The notes below the pieces were generated by a model that saw only the letters and a list, made by a program, of their open reading frames with translations, searched no databases and was not told the origin of the DNA. The position numbers and the translations under genes are program-made. From contig VTPC01000674.1 of assembly GCA_011009095.1 (NCBI GenBank), positions 43,612 through 107,611 of the forward strand: a stretch of 64,000 nucleotides of DNA, given 5' to 3'. Of the stretch, positions 23,282 to 41,775 are shown in pieces (the stretch's first letter is position 1; each line of letters starts with the position of its first letter). The DNA comes from Ignelater luminosus. Lineage: Eukaryota > Arthropoda > Insecta > Coleoptera > Elateridae.

Positions 23282-24175
23282 CAGTGTGTCCCTATTTCGA
23301 TGCTCACTATTGGGATCTCGAAAACTGTAAGAGATATGAAGTCGGTTAAATTAGAAAAGTTTTGGCTATTTTGAAGATCAGTTTACTTATGCTTTTGTTT
23401 TTTCAGAAAAGTTCATGGCTTACTAGATGTTTGCTAAAAACGAAATTATCTTATTTTTTTTAAAGTGAAATATCTCAGGAACGAGCAAAGATAGAAAAGA
23501 CCAGCAAAGAAGGTGTTTTAAAGAAGTTACTCCGAAACAAAAAAGTTATTTTTGCAATTGCCTTTTGTTTTACTTCAGCAGTGAAATGTAAATCCAAATT
23601 TTTTCTAAAAGAACGCCTACTTGATTTCCATATTACTGAACTGCACTCCTTAAATGCTTTTTGTAATACATGGTTTGACATAGCTGTTCTTTTGTTTTAT
23701 CGAGTTATGAAGTAAAAATCATTTTTCATGATAGTGTGCCATGACATCTAACACACAAAGTCGTGGAGTTTTATCAAAGGAATTCATTTGTTATGCAAAA
23801 ATTGCTAAAACAAAATAAGTACGCTTTTATGCTTGTTTGATGCTATCTGTGAATGCTCAGTAAAGTATCTTAAAAGCGTCTTTTGTTTTGTTTTAGCAAT
23901 TGTTACATAACAAATGTAATTTATCTGATAAAAATCAATAATCTTCATATGTTTAAAGCCATGGCACACTAAATGGGAAATGCTTTTTATTTTAAAAAAA
24001 TAAGATAATTTCGTTTTTAGCAAATATCTAGTAAGCCGTGAACTTTTTTGAAAAAAAAACACAAGCATAAGTAAACCGATCTCCAAAATAGCCAAAACTT
24101 TTCTAATTTAACCGACTTCGTATCTCTTACAATTTCCGAGATCCCAATAGTGAGCATCGAAATAGAGACACACTG
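23282..24175. mobile_element. Foldback element with long terminal inverted repeats
   Basis: It starts CAGTGTGTCCCTATTTCGA and ends with the inverse. The arms match over about 180 bp (23282-23460 against 24000-24175), and a second inner inverted pair (TAGTGTGCCATG... near 23733 against CATGGCACACTA near 23960) extends the fold. TA follows the right end; the left end abuts an (TA)n(CA)n stretch. No coding capacity. Confidence 0.8.
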
Positions 24176-24268
24176 TATAATCAGAAAAATACAATAAAAA
24201 TAAAACATAACTCAATGACACCAACAAATAACATCAAAATCCAAACATATGTTTATAGTATATGTATA

Positions 24269-24687
24269 CAGAGACATCAACAATGATTAACACATAACGT
24301 GACCACTAATTTAAAATTGGCGCAAAATTGTATTTCTCGACGTTGGCCATACTATAGAGTAACGCCCACCCGAGTTACATTTCTAACTTAAAATTACACT
24401 GGCGTGCGCGCGTTCCGTCATCTCTTGTCTCTTTGTTTTGCGTTTTTTACAGTTTAGTTTTCTTTTTTAGGACTAAAGCTGCTTTTTGTGAGTTAATGGG
24501 GTAAGTTAGATTTAACACCCTCAAAGTGTGATAATAAATTTGAAGTATTTAAGTTTTTAAGAAGTTTCATCATATATTCAATACTACGCCACTGGAAAGC
24601 TACACGCTGCCAATAGTGCAAGATGTGTTGCCTAACCAACAGTAGATATCGTGGTTACGTGATTTGTAATCATTGTTGATGTCTCTG
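24269..24687. mobile_element. MITE with about 37-bp terminal inverted repeats
   Basis: The left end CAGAGACATCAACAATGATT is repeated inverted at the right end (AATCATTGTTGATGTCTCTG), and similarity continues to CACGTAACCAC. TA precedes the left end only, so the duplication is unclear. The middle is non-coding. Confidence 0.75.
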
Positions 24688-24699
24688 GAATAGATTAAA

Positions 24700-27089
24700 A
24701 TTTTAATAACCTCAAACTTATATACTGACGTTTAAACTTGTCAAATTTAATGTAGATCAACAGCGCCTCTAACGGAGAGAAAATCGTTATTGAACTCAAT
24801 TTGCGATCGTCTTTTGTTGGGTGGGTTTGGTGGCAAGTACTTTGTATCACAATCAACTGGCTTTGTGTCACATTTATCAGCCGTGTTTGACAGTGACAAG
24901 TTTGAACATCAGTTTATATAAGGCTGGGGTTATTAGAATGTAGGTTTTAGAAAAAAAAAAATTATTAATGCTTTGTTGTTGCGTATTATTCTTTATTATT
25001 TGCAAAGCAAGTATATTTCCTATTTCCTCGGTGGCATATTCATCGCTTTCACAATTATTTTTTATAAATTGCGTTAAAACAGATTTTGCAGTAGTACCGT
25101 AACCGTTTTTAATAAACCAACTTAACCCAAATGACTGGGTCAAGTAATTTATATAATCCAGTGTTGTGACAGATACATGTTTTACAGTATGTAGATACAG
25201 ATACATTCTGAAAAATGTATCTAGATCCAGATACAGTTACTAATTTTTCAGAGTACCTACATACAGGTACAGATCCTAGTGTTTAAGGATCTAGATACTT
25301 TCATAGATATTTTTATCAACAAAAAGCCTTGAGCGATTCTTTTAGTAATTTTAGGTTAATTACCTGTGTCCTTTTGTCAAGGATAGCACCAAATAATTTG
25401 AAAGGAATTAAACATTAATCCAAACAATTTTGAATATTTACCAAAATATTTAATTATTATTATTATTATTTTTGTTACAACTATTTCGGATAGATTTTGT
25501 CTTTTTTAGCATTAAATGCATTTCAAATGTATTATCGGACATTCTGTTTCTTCGGGGTGTAAGAAGGCAGCTTGCAGAGATTCTATTGAAAAGTTACAAA
25601 GTAATATATTTGAAAAGTGAAAGAAAACAAACAAAGAAGTAGGTATCTTAAAAAGTACCTGAACGTTTTAGATACTCAGATAAATAGTTTTTAAGATGTG
25701 AAAAGGTAGGTACTCAAGGTACCCCTTTTAGGGTCCCCAGCTAAAATAATATTGGAAAAAATTAAAAAAAAACTGAAAAATACGAGTCGAGTCAACAGAA
25801 TTTAGACAACATGTCCAATAATGGTTGGTTTCCTAGATATCAGCAGTTACAGAAGGGACGAAGAATCATTTAACTATTCATTTATAAAATCTAAACCAAT
25901 CAATATTTTTTTTCTGGCGTTTGGAGGATATATTTGTTCAGCTAAGGGTCGCTGTTGGAGATAAATTCTGTGTTTCAAGAATGTTTGCAAGTGGTTAAAC
26001 TAGAGGGTGCTACTGATTTTTCTTGTCGTAACTTTCTTGTTTTTGATAATTTGATAAGGAATTTAAGATCTTTCACATCTATGGTAAAAATAAGATACTC
26101 TTGTTTTACATCAAGAATATGCCCCGTTTCTGAGTTATGACCACTTTTCTGCAACCATGTAATTTACATATTTTTTAAAAAAAACTGCCTATTTCAAAAT
26201 TTTTATTTTAAAAATGTCTTAAAAGTACAGAAATAAAGTAATTCATTTTAAGAATTATGTAAAATGATCACGAGCCTTTAATACAGGCTTTAGTTCTTGT
26301 AATCGAACCCTTCATGCATTAAAATATTCCAAAGATATTTGTTATAGTATTGCATTCTGACTTAAATTTAATTTATCATTTCAAAAGAGAATTTTCTATT
26401 GCATCAAAGTCAATAATAGAAACGACAATGTATATTATATGGGAAGCAAGTGACTTGCTCTCTCTCATATGATCGTACGCTGAGCATAGCCCTCGATACA
26501 GTAGATCTCACTTACCTTTTTTCTAATGTAATACTCTTAAGCTTAACAATTAATACATCTTACCAGTGTCTACCTATATGATAAACATTATCCTTACTTC
26601 CTTACTCTTGCAGATTTTAATATTTGTTGAATCGTATAGTATAACATGAATTCTTTTTAATACAAAAGACTTAGAATATCAAGCAAAATATTATTATTAA
26701 TATTTATATTTTTTAAATAATATGTAACATAACTGACAATTTAAAATTTGTTGTGTAAATACCATTTACGTGCAACTAAACTATTATTAAGGCGGATTCT
26801 TATTTAGTCAATCTCCATATAAATTCTGATTGAAATCAATTTTAATATACAAAAATAAGAAGTCTTGGTTCACACATGCTCTATTCAGCTGAAATATATC
26901 TCTTTAGTTGATGCTATCAATTCCATCGTTGGATGATTTATTATCATCTATATGGCTGTTTTAGCTTTTAAATGTCATCACAAAAGCGTTTGGTAATATG
27001 CTTACAGTTATTGAACTCATTGCAAATTATATTAATAAATGATAAAAAGAGATTGCTAAATCTTGTTGAAAAAGTGTTCTGAACATTCA
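24700..27089. other. Intergenic with hAT fragment and unrecognised minus-strand frame
   Basis: The 109-codon minus-strand frame at 24877-25206 shows plausible protein-like composition (for example FIKNNCESDEYATEEIGNIL) but no family I recognise; it may be a transposon remnant. A hAT-like end begins at 25160. The rest, including (ATT)n near 25450, is AT-rich with nothing supportable. Confidence 0.4.
25160..25330. mobile_element. hAT-like terminal fragment
   Basis: It begins AGTGTTGTGACAGATAC (preceded by C at 25159-25160) and contains repeated GATACAGATACATT, ATCTAGATCC and GATCTAGATAC words. The same words follow the CAGTGTTGGGGA terminus at 31721, so the two belong to related elements. No second terminus found. 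Confidence 0.5.
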
Positions 27090-27169
27090 TTTATTATTGA
27101 ACGAATTAGTAAAAATGCTTCAAAGAACTATCTAATGAGAATCCACCTTTAATGAAATTTTTCTTTTTT

Positions 27170-29154
27170 CTACTCTAATACTAAATGATCAGGTTTATTT
27201 ATTAAATTTGTGTCTGAATTCTCCTTGCCATCAAAAGTATTTGCAGCTCGATATAACTGAGAATTTTTAATGGCTGCATATAAACAAAACAGAACATGTA
27301 GTGATTGTATTTTGTTTTTATAAATAGGGATATCAAAGACGGCACATAATGTATCCACATATTGTGATAAAGTACCACAGAATTTTGGACTTGGTATATC
27401 ATGCAATTTCACAGCATTTTCAAATTTTTCTGGCCATTCTTGTAGGAGATCATCCAAGTCTGGCATTGGACTAAAAACAATAAAATTAATGTATTTAGAC
27501 TATAGTAATTTTAGCATCAGTGTATCTCGATCCTTTGTAACTCGCAAATCACCTTACAAATATAATTTATTTTCCATGAACCAATAAGAACCGTGCAAGT
27601 AAAACCACTATAACTCTTCTTTAATCATTCTGAAAAAGCATCAGCATTTTCCTGTATTCTCCACATACAGATATTTGCAAAACATCAAAGAACATCTTTG
27701 GTTTAACATATCTTATTGCAATTACAACTATTTTTAGTAAAAGAGTGTGTTAATGTTAATACTTCTCACTTTCAAGATAAAGAATATTTGTATATCATTC
27801 TCTGTGAGCCACCAATGACTTGTTTATGGATCGCTATTGGTTCAAAGATTAAGGTTGAGAAATACTGTTCTAATAAAAAAAAAAGAAACTAAAAGACTCA
27901 TAATTAATTAATTCAGGTTATCGCACACAATATGAAAGAATTAAGAAAATTAAAATAAAAAATGAAAACTGTTGAAGTATAACCTTAAGAAAACAGACTT
28001 ACTTAGTATATCGTACTACGGCTGCTGCTTTGTTTCTGTGTAGTTCAGAAACATCTTTGATCCATTTCTCAATAGTTTTAGAATTTTTCTCCACATTCTC
28101 AACTTTTTTAACAACCTGTAATCTTTTTATAAGTCATTGAAAAGCTAAAAAAAATATCCAAACTGACCATCATCTGATTAGAGTGACTGACACTAATTGA
28201 AGCAGCTCGTAACTGCAAATTAAGTAAAGCTGGATCACTTTGGTTAGCAGCTGGTTCATCAAGAACAGCTAATCCAAGTTGAGAATCTGCTACATTGAAA
28301 ACTTCTCCCAATAAAGTTCTCTCTGGAGGCATAACTTTAAGAAATGCATCAATGTCACCTACTGCAGGTATAAAATCAGGTATAAATGGCTTAAATTTAA
28401 AGTCTAGGTTTAATTGTTGTGGAATATACCTAAATATAAAATAAATAGATAATTATTGCTACTAAAATAATGCTGTCTAACTTACTTAACAATGTACTGA
28501 AAGATTTCTTTAATGTCTTCATTAACTTCTAAATGTTGATACTGAGCAGGATCATATTCGCCAGGTATAGAAGACTTTTTCTTTTTAGTAATTCCCATTT
28601 CATCACTTTCATCTGAATCACTAACACTAGACATTCTTTCTTGTTTCTCTCGGAGTCTTGGCGATTTTATTCTGGTAGCGCTTTGCCGATTTGAAGGACC
28701 TGCACTTGGTGCTTTAGTACTTGACTGCCTTGACAGTACTGGTTCTTCATAACTTTCAGGATATCTTGTTGGTGACTATAACATTTCTAATTTGCTTTAG
28801 TAAAAAATTAAAAAACCTGCATCAATAATAAATTACTTCTGGAGAATTAGAAATGAAACGTGCTGGGTTTATATCTTTTATTATTTGTCCATCATCGTCT
28901 GAATCTATGTCTAATAAATTCTGAGTTGCTCGTCGAGAAAATGGATAATGCTTGCTAGGAGGATGACTAGACATCGATAATGTTGGCACATTTTCTAAGT
29001 GCTCCCCTGCAGCCGATTCATCAACATCGAAACTTCTATTCTGAGTATTTTTAATATTATTTACCTAAATACATTTACAAAATATATTACTTGTACTTAC
29101 TTCAACCTCATTAAGAGAAAAACTATCTTCATCATCTTCTAATTTGCGTTGCAT
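27170..29154 (-). CDS. IFT46: Intraflagellar transport protein 46, complete coding sequence
   Basis: Six exons read right to left: 29154-29101, 29064-28837, 28775-28486, 28429-28168, 28115-28003 and 27470-27170 (1248 nt, 415 residues plus stop). Every junction is GT-AG and in phase. The N-terminal ~170 residues are acidic and Ser-rich (IDSDDDGQIIK, SSVSDSDESDEMG). The conserved IFT46 core follows: FKPFIPDFIPAVGDIDAFLK, LAVLDEPAANQSDPALL, IEKWIKDVSELHRNKAA, NPMPDLDDLLQEW and YKNKIQSLHVLFCLY. IFT46 is a core subunit of the IFT-B complex that carries cargo into cilia; in insects it would act in sensory neurons and perhaps sperm. The protein is longer than the roughly 300-residue vertebrate form because of the N-terminal extension. 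The complement of AATAAA at 27090-27095 is a likely poly(A) signal. Confidence 0.95.
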
Positions 29155-30514
29155 GGTAAATCTTGATAAATTAAAATCAATTTTTAAATTGTTTGAGTAC
29201 AAGCTGCTGTTGCTTAGCAACAGTCTTTGTAATATCCGTAATGTTTCAATTTTACTCAGTGTTGCCAAGTCCCAACTGTACTTTATCCATAGTAACACTA
29301 CGCTGAGGGAACATTTAACTAAGGGCCGTCTGACACGGTGTTAAATTATACGCAGAATTAACACGATCTGTAAAACATGTTCTAAATATTCCCTTGTCAA
29401 GTTTTTAAATGCAGTTTTGACGTTAAATGTATGCAACGATGTCAGATTTCAATGACGAGATTGTAGTCAATTTTGACGTCAAATTTAACATTAACATTTA
29501 TAACAAAATACCACTAAAGGTTATGTCTACGTCGGCCATGATGAGTACCGGATTTGTTTGTACCAATTTTGCTTTAAGCTTTATAGTGTGCCTTGATATT
29601 GTTTTATTAATAGTTATTTATGCAACAAGTGAGTAAAGTGTATCTTTTTTTCACGAGAAGGAAAGTTTGCCGCACGAGCCGTAGGCGAGTGCGCAAATCC
29701 GCCGAGTGAAAAAAAGTAATTTTACTCACGAATTGCATACAAAACTTTTTTCACGTTCGTAATAAAAATCAAGAACTACCTACTTCAATAACGGCTTTCT
29801 CGATGCGTCACATCAATGCGTTCTAATTTCTGACAAATGCCAGTGGCAGCCTCCTATGTGTTTAAATATTTTGCGTTAAAAAATGACACGTTATGATACT
29901 TTTTTTCACTCAAATGCGTGAAAAAATGAACCGTTATGGCACTTTTTTTCACGCTTCTATCGCGATGAAACAAACGCATCCTTTATAAACGAAAATTAAT
30001 GAAAAATGTTGCACTTTTTTTCACGAACGTGAAAAAATGTTATTTTTTTAATGGGTAGAGTGTGGATACACTTGTCAAAGAAGAGAGACAAAAATATACG
30101 TTAGCTCTCTACTCCCACGACTAGTGTAATAAAGGATAGAATAAGAATTTACTATTAAAACTTTTCTTCTTTCCTTTACACCCACAGTAAGTTCGACAAG
30201 TGTGTCCACACTCTCTCATTAGAAAAATAACATTTAATAAAACAATATCAAGGCATACTAGCTTTATATATAACGTGTATACGTCATAATTACTATCGTT
30301 TTACTATTAAGATCTCGGTGTTTGTGTTGTGAGGGAAATTTCTCCCTGTTTCTCCTTCGTCACTTCGGGCAGTTGGCAACTCTAATGCTAACATATTATT
30401 ATTATTATTGTCATTTGGCTATTTGTCATCAAACATAACCTTAAAAATATGCTCAGTTGTAGATGATATTGAATTCTTTCTTTTTTATATAGTACATATT
30501 TTTAAATACCAAAT
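29155..30514. other. Intergenic space between the divergent genes IFT46 and Tex261
   Basis: IFT46 leaves to the left and Tex261 to the right, so this 1.36 kb must hold both promoters. Most of it is taken up by the inverted-repeat element at 29585-30259. The plus-strand frame at 29427-29636 has no family match. Confidence 0.6.
29585..30259. mobile_element. Inverted-repeat element with TTTTTTTCACG array
   Basis: The outer arms 29585-29610 and 30234-30259 match except at one position (TGCCTTGATATTGTTTTATT). An inner pair around 30053-30080 and 30190-30218 (AGAGTGTGGATACACTTGTC against its near inverse) adds a hairpin. Between them, TTTTTTTCAC or its inverse GTGAAAAAA occurs about eight times, along with a GC-rich GCACGAGCCGTAGGCGAGTG. 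No coding capacity; superfamily unknown. Confidence 0.65.
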
Positions 30515-37717
<7,203 letters not shown>

Positions 37718-39160
37718 CATTTTAGAATGGCAAGCTTTAATGTTAGGCTGTAATAAATAAATTTAATTTAATCTGTATAATTCACTAATTTGTAAATAAA
37801 ACCAAAGTAAATGTGACAATATACCAATAGTTTTCTATATTTTCCTTTTTTGTTTTTAAATACACTTAACTGACTTATGATCTAAGAAACTGATCCAAAT
37901 TATTATGATCATAATAATTTGGGAGAAAAGGATATGCCTAATAGGAGTATTCCATGGTTTGTTCGAGATAAATCGCACAATATTTTACAAAAAGATGACC
38001 AAAAAACAAATTATACTGAGACACCAATGACAATAATAAGATAAGGGGATTGAAATACACACATGATATAGTATTTAATAAAGAAACAAATATATTCTAT
38101 ATTCTACATAAAGGTGCATATAACTCATGTGTTTATTCGAGACTGCTGTGGTCTACTGTGACTGCAACTTACATATATTAGTGTTACTTAGCCAAACTGC
38201 CAAGTTTTAAGCAATAGTTCCTATTAGGTTTAATAGCTAAGGGTTTCAACAATGTTTTAAAATAAAATAACAGTAGTGTTCCACAATTTTCAACATTTAT
38301 TAAAAATTAAAAATTTGTAAGAACATTTACTTTTAGAAATATGATGTCATGTGCTAGAACTTCATGGAAAAAAGGTATTACCATTTGTCAGTAAATCCTT
38401 TTAAATACACTTTAGTTAATAAATAACATTAATTATTTTGTACTTTTATTTATTATTATAAACATTGGTGCATAACATTAGCCCCGTTAACATTGGCTCT
38501 TAACATAAGATAACATTGGTAATTTCAACAGTTATATCAGTCCTTTATTAATAAAAGAATAACTACAAAATCAAATGTTTGTTTGGGACAGTCGACGTTT
38601 GTATGGGGACACATACGAATCTACCCTACAGAACTCACAATATTATTTTCTAGTATATGCAAAACAGTGCTAAGTTTAATCCAAGACATATTTCTTGTGT
38701 ATAATTTCATCCTCCAAGGCCAAAATGTGATGGAGTTCCTATATACCAGGTATTGCTGTGACAATTGCCAAAGGTTGTTCTGTTTCAATTTTTTCAGCAA
38801 TTTCGGTCTCTGATATGTACATAATCATTTGGTCAATTGCAATCCAGTGCTGGATATTCGTTATTCAGTATGAAATTTTGGCTGAATATCTGTTATCCAT
38901 TTTCTTTCTAAATACTATTCATTACATCTCTATAAATTATTCATGTACTGCTTAGATGCAAAATCACAGGCAAATTCATAGATGCATAGTGTAGTGGACT
39001 TTATAAACTGGTGGGAAAACTTGGAATAGATGTATTTAATACATAGACAGTAGAATTATAACAAATTATACAACACTTAGTAAGGAGTAAAATACAGTCT
39101 GGTTGAAAAGGTCCTGAACTGCAGCACCTTTAGTTGTGGAGATACGCCTACCAAACTATA

Positions 39161-39646
39161 CAGGATGTAAATAAATAACATCAAGCGGATAGGATAAATT
39201 CCTTGAGACTTGATAAGTATTTTTTTGAATGGAATGTCAACTTTTGAGTGCATCCTCACTATTTGTCAAAGTATCGAAACTTATTAATAAAAGTTGTAAT
39301 GAAATGTCTTCTGTGTATTTTAAAACTACTTCTGATTATACAGTCTGTACTCTGTAGCTGTAGCTGAGACACATCGAATTACAAGTGACTGTTTTTTTTC
39401 CTTTCAATGTTAGGTATCAGCTATGCAGTACACCTTTTATAATTGGAAGTAAGTTCCCTGCAACTTTCATTCATAAGAACTTTTGATATTTTGATAATAA
39501 ATGATGATGCACCCACAAGTTAACATGCCTGGGCTGATAACTTTGTAACTAAGATGAATCAACCACAGGTTTAATTTCGAAAAATACTCATTTGGTCACC
39601 AAGAAATTATCATATCAATTTGTCAGTGTTATTTATTTACACCCTG
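39161..39646. mobile_element. MITE with TA duplication
   Basis: 486 bp starting CAGGATGTAAATAAATAACA and ending with the near inverse (GTTATTTATTTACACCCTG). TA lies on both sides (39159-39160 and 39647-39648). Ends of this type fit a Tc1/mariner-like non-autonomous element. Confidence 0.75.
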
Positions 39647-39916
39647 TATAATAAATTATTCTTAAATGGGACATTTAAACTCTACCATTTGCCATGGAAT
39701 AATTTTTAACTTTCATATGCGAAAAATAATGACACCATAAGGTCTTTTTTTAAAGTTTCTTTTTTTCATTATTGCTGGCAATATCAAGCACAAAATGTTA
39801 TACAGTTTACAAGAAAAACGTAAGAGTAACTTTTTTTGATAAATTAAATGTACACTTCTTTTTGAAAAAATTAATTAATTTCCCAATGGTGTAACATATC
39901 TTTTTTTGCAGAAGTG

Positions 39917-40318
39917 TTGATTTCTTTAAAAGGATATCCTCGGATTTCTTTTGTGATTTTGATAAACCCTTTTATTGTCTATATAATGGTATAAGAATTT
40001 TTACTTTACATTAGAAAATTTTTGAATAACGATGAAAAAGCTTTTTAATTTTTTAGATACAGAAAAGTTTTTATAATTCCATTTTTTATTTCTTTCCCTT
40101 ATTTTTTTAACTGAGAGCACCAACAACAGATATACAAATACATTAATTTGAACTTTTAGCCCAGTAAATGTTCAAATTACTGTACATCAACCATTTGACA
40201 ATGAGCATATGTGTAAGATTTTTTTTTATGTAAAGAGTAAAAATTCTTATATCATCATTTAGGCAATAACAGGATCTACCAGAGTCACAAAAACATCAAG
40301 AGGGTTTCCATTTAAAAA
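39917..40318. repeat. Diverged inverted repeat
   Basis: The arms 39917-40010 and 40225-40318 are imperfect inverses. The best-preserved block is TATAAGAATTTTTAC near 39990 with its inverse near 40240. Probably an old MITE. Confidence 0.5.
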
Positions 40319-41775
40319 AATTGATGATGACATTATCGCTTTAAAACAAATAAATGCTAGAAGGTGATGGCAACAAATAAGTATTTTTATAATAGAAAAT
40401 CAACCTGTTTCAGGATTTTGCAATATACTTGCCCATAAAAAAAATATGAATTTTATGTATTACTTTATACTCATGCTGTATAATTATCAAAAGTATGAAA
40501 ACTCGAGATATATTTAGTTATGTTTAAATGTTAGAAGTCAAATCTCAAGTGCAAGTGCTTGAAATATCCTTCTGACACAAATGACTTGGAAGAAAAATGC
40601 AAAAAATTCCTGAATCTGTCAACTTGACAAGCCCATTTAAATTATGAAATTATGTAGCTTGACCACATTATAAATTACATGGATTGGTCAGTTTACTCCT
40701 CATGCATTGAATTATGAAACAAGTATAGAATGAAACTCATTTTGCAAAAATGAGTTAACTCTTGCGAGTTGAATATTACGCTTTTTCTCCGACCAACAGT
40801 AATTTATGTAAAGCAATAATAAAATATTAGCTGTTTTATTCTGTATAGTAGATTGATTTTTTTCATTTCGCATGTGTTACCATGACGAACCATGCAGGAA
40901 GACTTTCTCACAAGATTCACCATGCTAAAAAGTAAACAGCAGGTAGCGACCTGCATTCCACGTTTGTTTCTATGGCATTTTTAACATTGGTCATAGAAAA
41001 ATTGAATTTCTAGTGCTTATTAAGTGTTCAATTCAATAAATAGGTGTTCATAGAGGGTCCCCACAACAACACATTGTGAAACTCCCCTGCACTGCAGGGG
41101 TTTCAAGGACGTAGTTTATGCCACTAGCAACCATAATGACACTGAACTAACCAGATTACTTGAGAATAATTGTTTTACATTTTAATTAATGTAGATAGTT
41201 TATAAAGAAAAGAAAAGATACAATACCCTATATTTTGTATTTATATTGTAACAAATTCAAATTACATTAAACAAAAAAAATAATTAAAATACAGTACCTA
41301 TACATTTGAAGAGTTAATACTAGGATTTAGAAATGCATTAATTTTTATTTATTATTAAACTACACTACATATATTAAAAGTACCTAATTATTCATGAATA
41401 AGTTATTCTTCATATGAGATGTTTAATAACATTTACATATCATAATAGAAAAATATTGACATTTAAAATGGATCTGGCATCTACTGCTAGTATTTTACAT
41501 AGAAATTCATGACAAGAGTTCACATGAAATCATTATTTTAAATTAATCTTCATACTTTATTTATTTACACTTATAATGGAATAATATTAATACAAACACA
41601 AAACGTTAATCAATACATCTATTTAGGCACTCACTTGTAACTTGTATAATAACATCAATAATTAGTTTTATATGAACTGAACAATGGAAAATATTCAAGT
41701 GAAATTTTAAATTTGGTAGTTTTCAAATTATACATTTTTATTTACATTTCACGACATGGTTTTCTTCATAATGAT

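Larger units (their letters stand above)
37718..41775. other. Intergenic between convergent Tex261 and THADA
   Basis: Apart from 3' UTRs and the two inverted-repeat elements at 39161-39646 and 39917-40318, no gene is seen. The open frames at 38583-38813 and 38758-38955 are AT-rich and match nothing. The complement of AATAAA at 41737-41742 is a likely THADA poly(A) signal, 34 bp past its stop. Confidence 0.5.
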
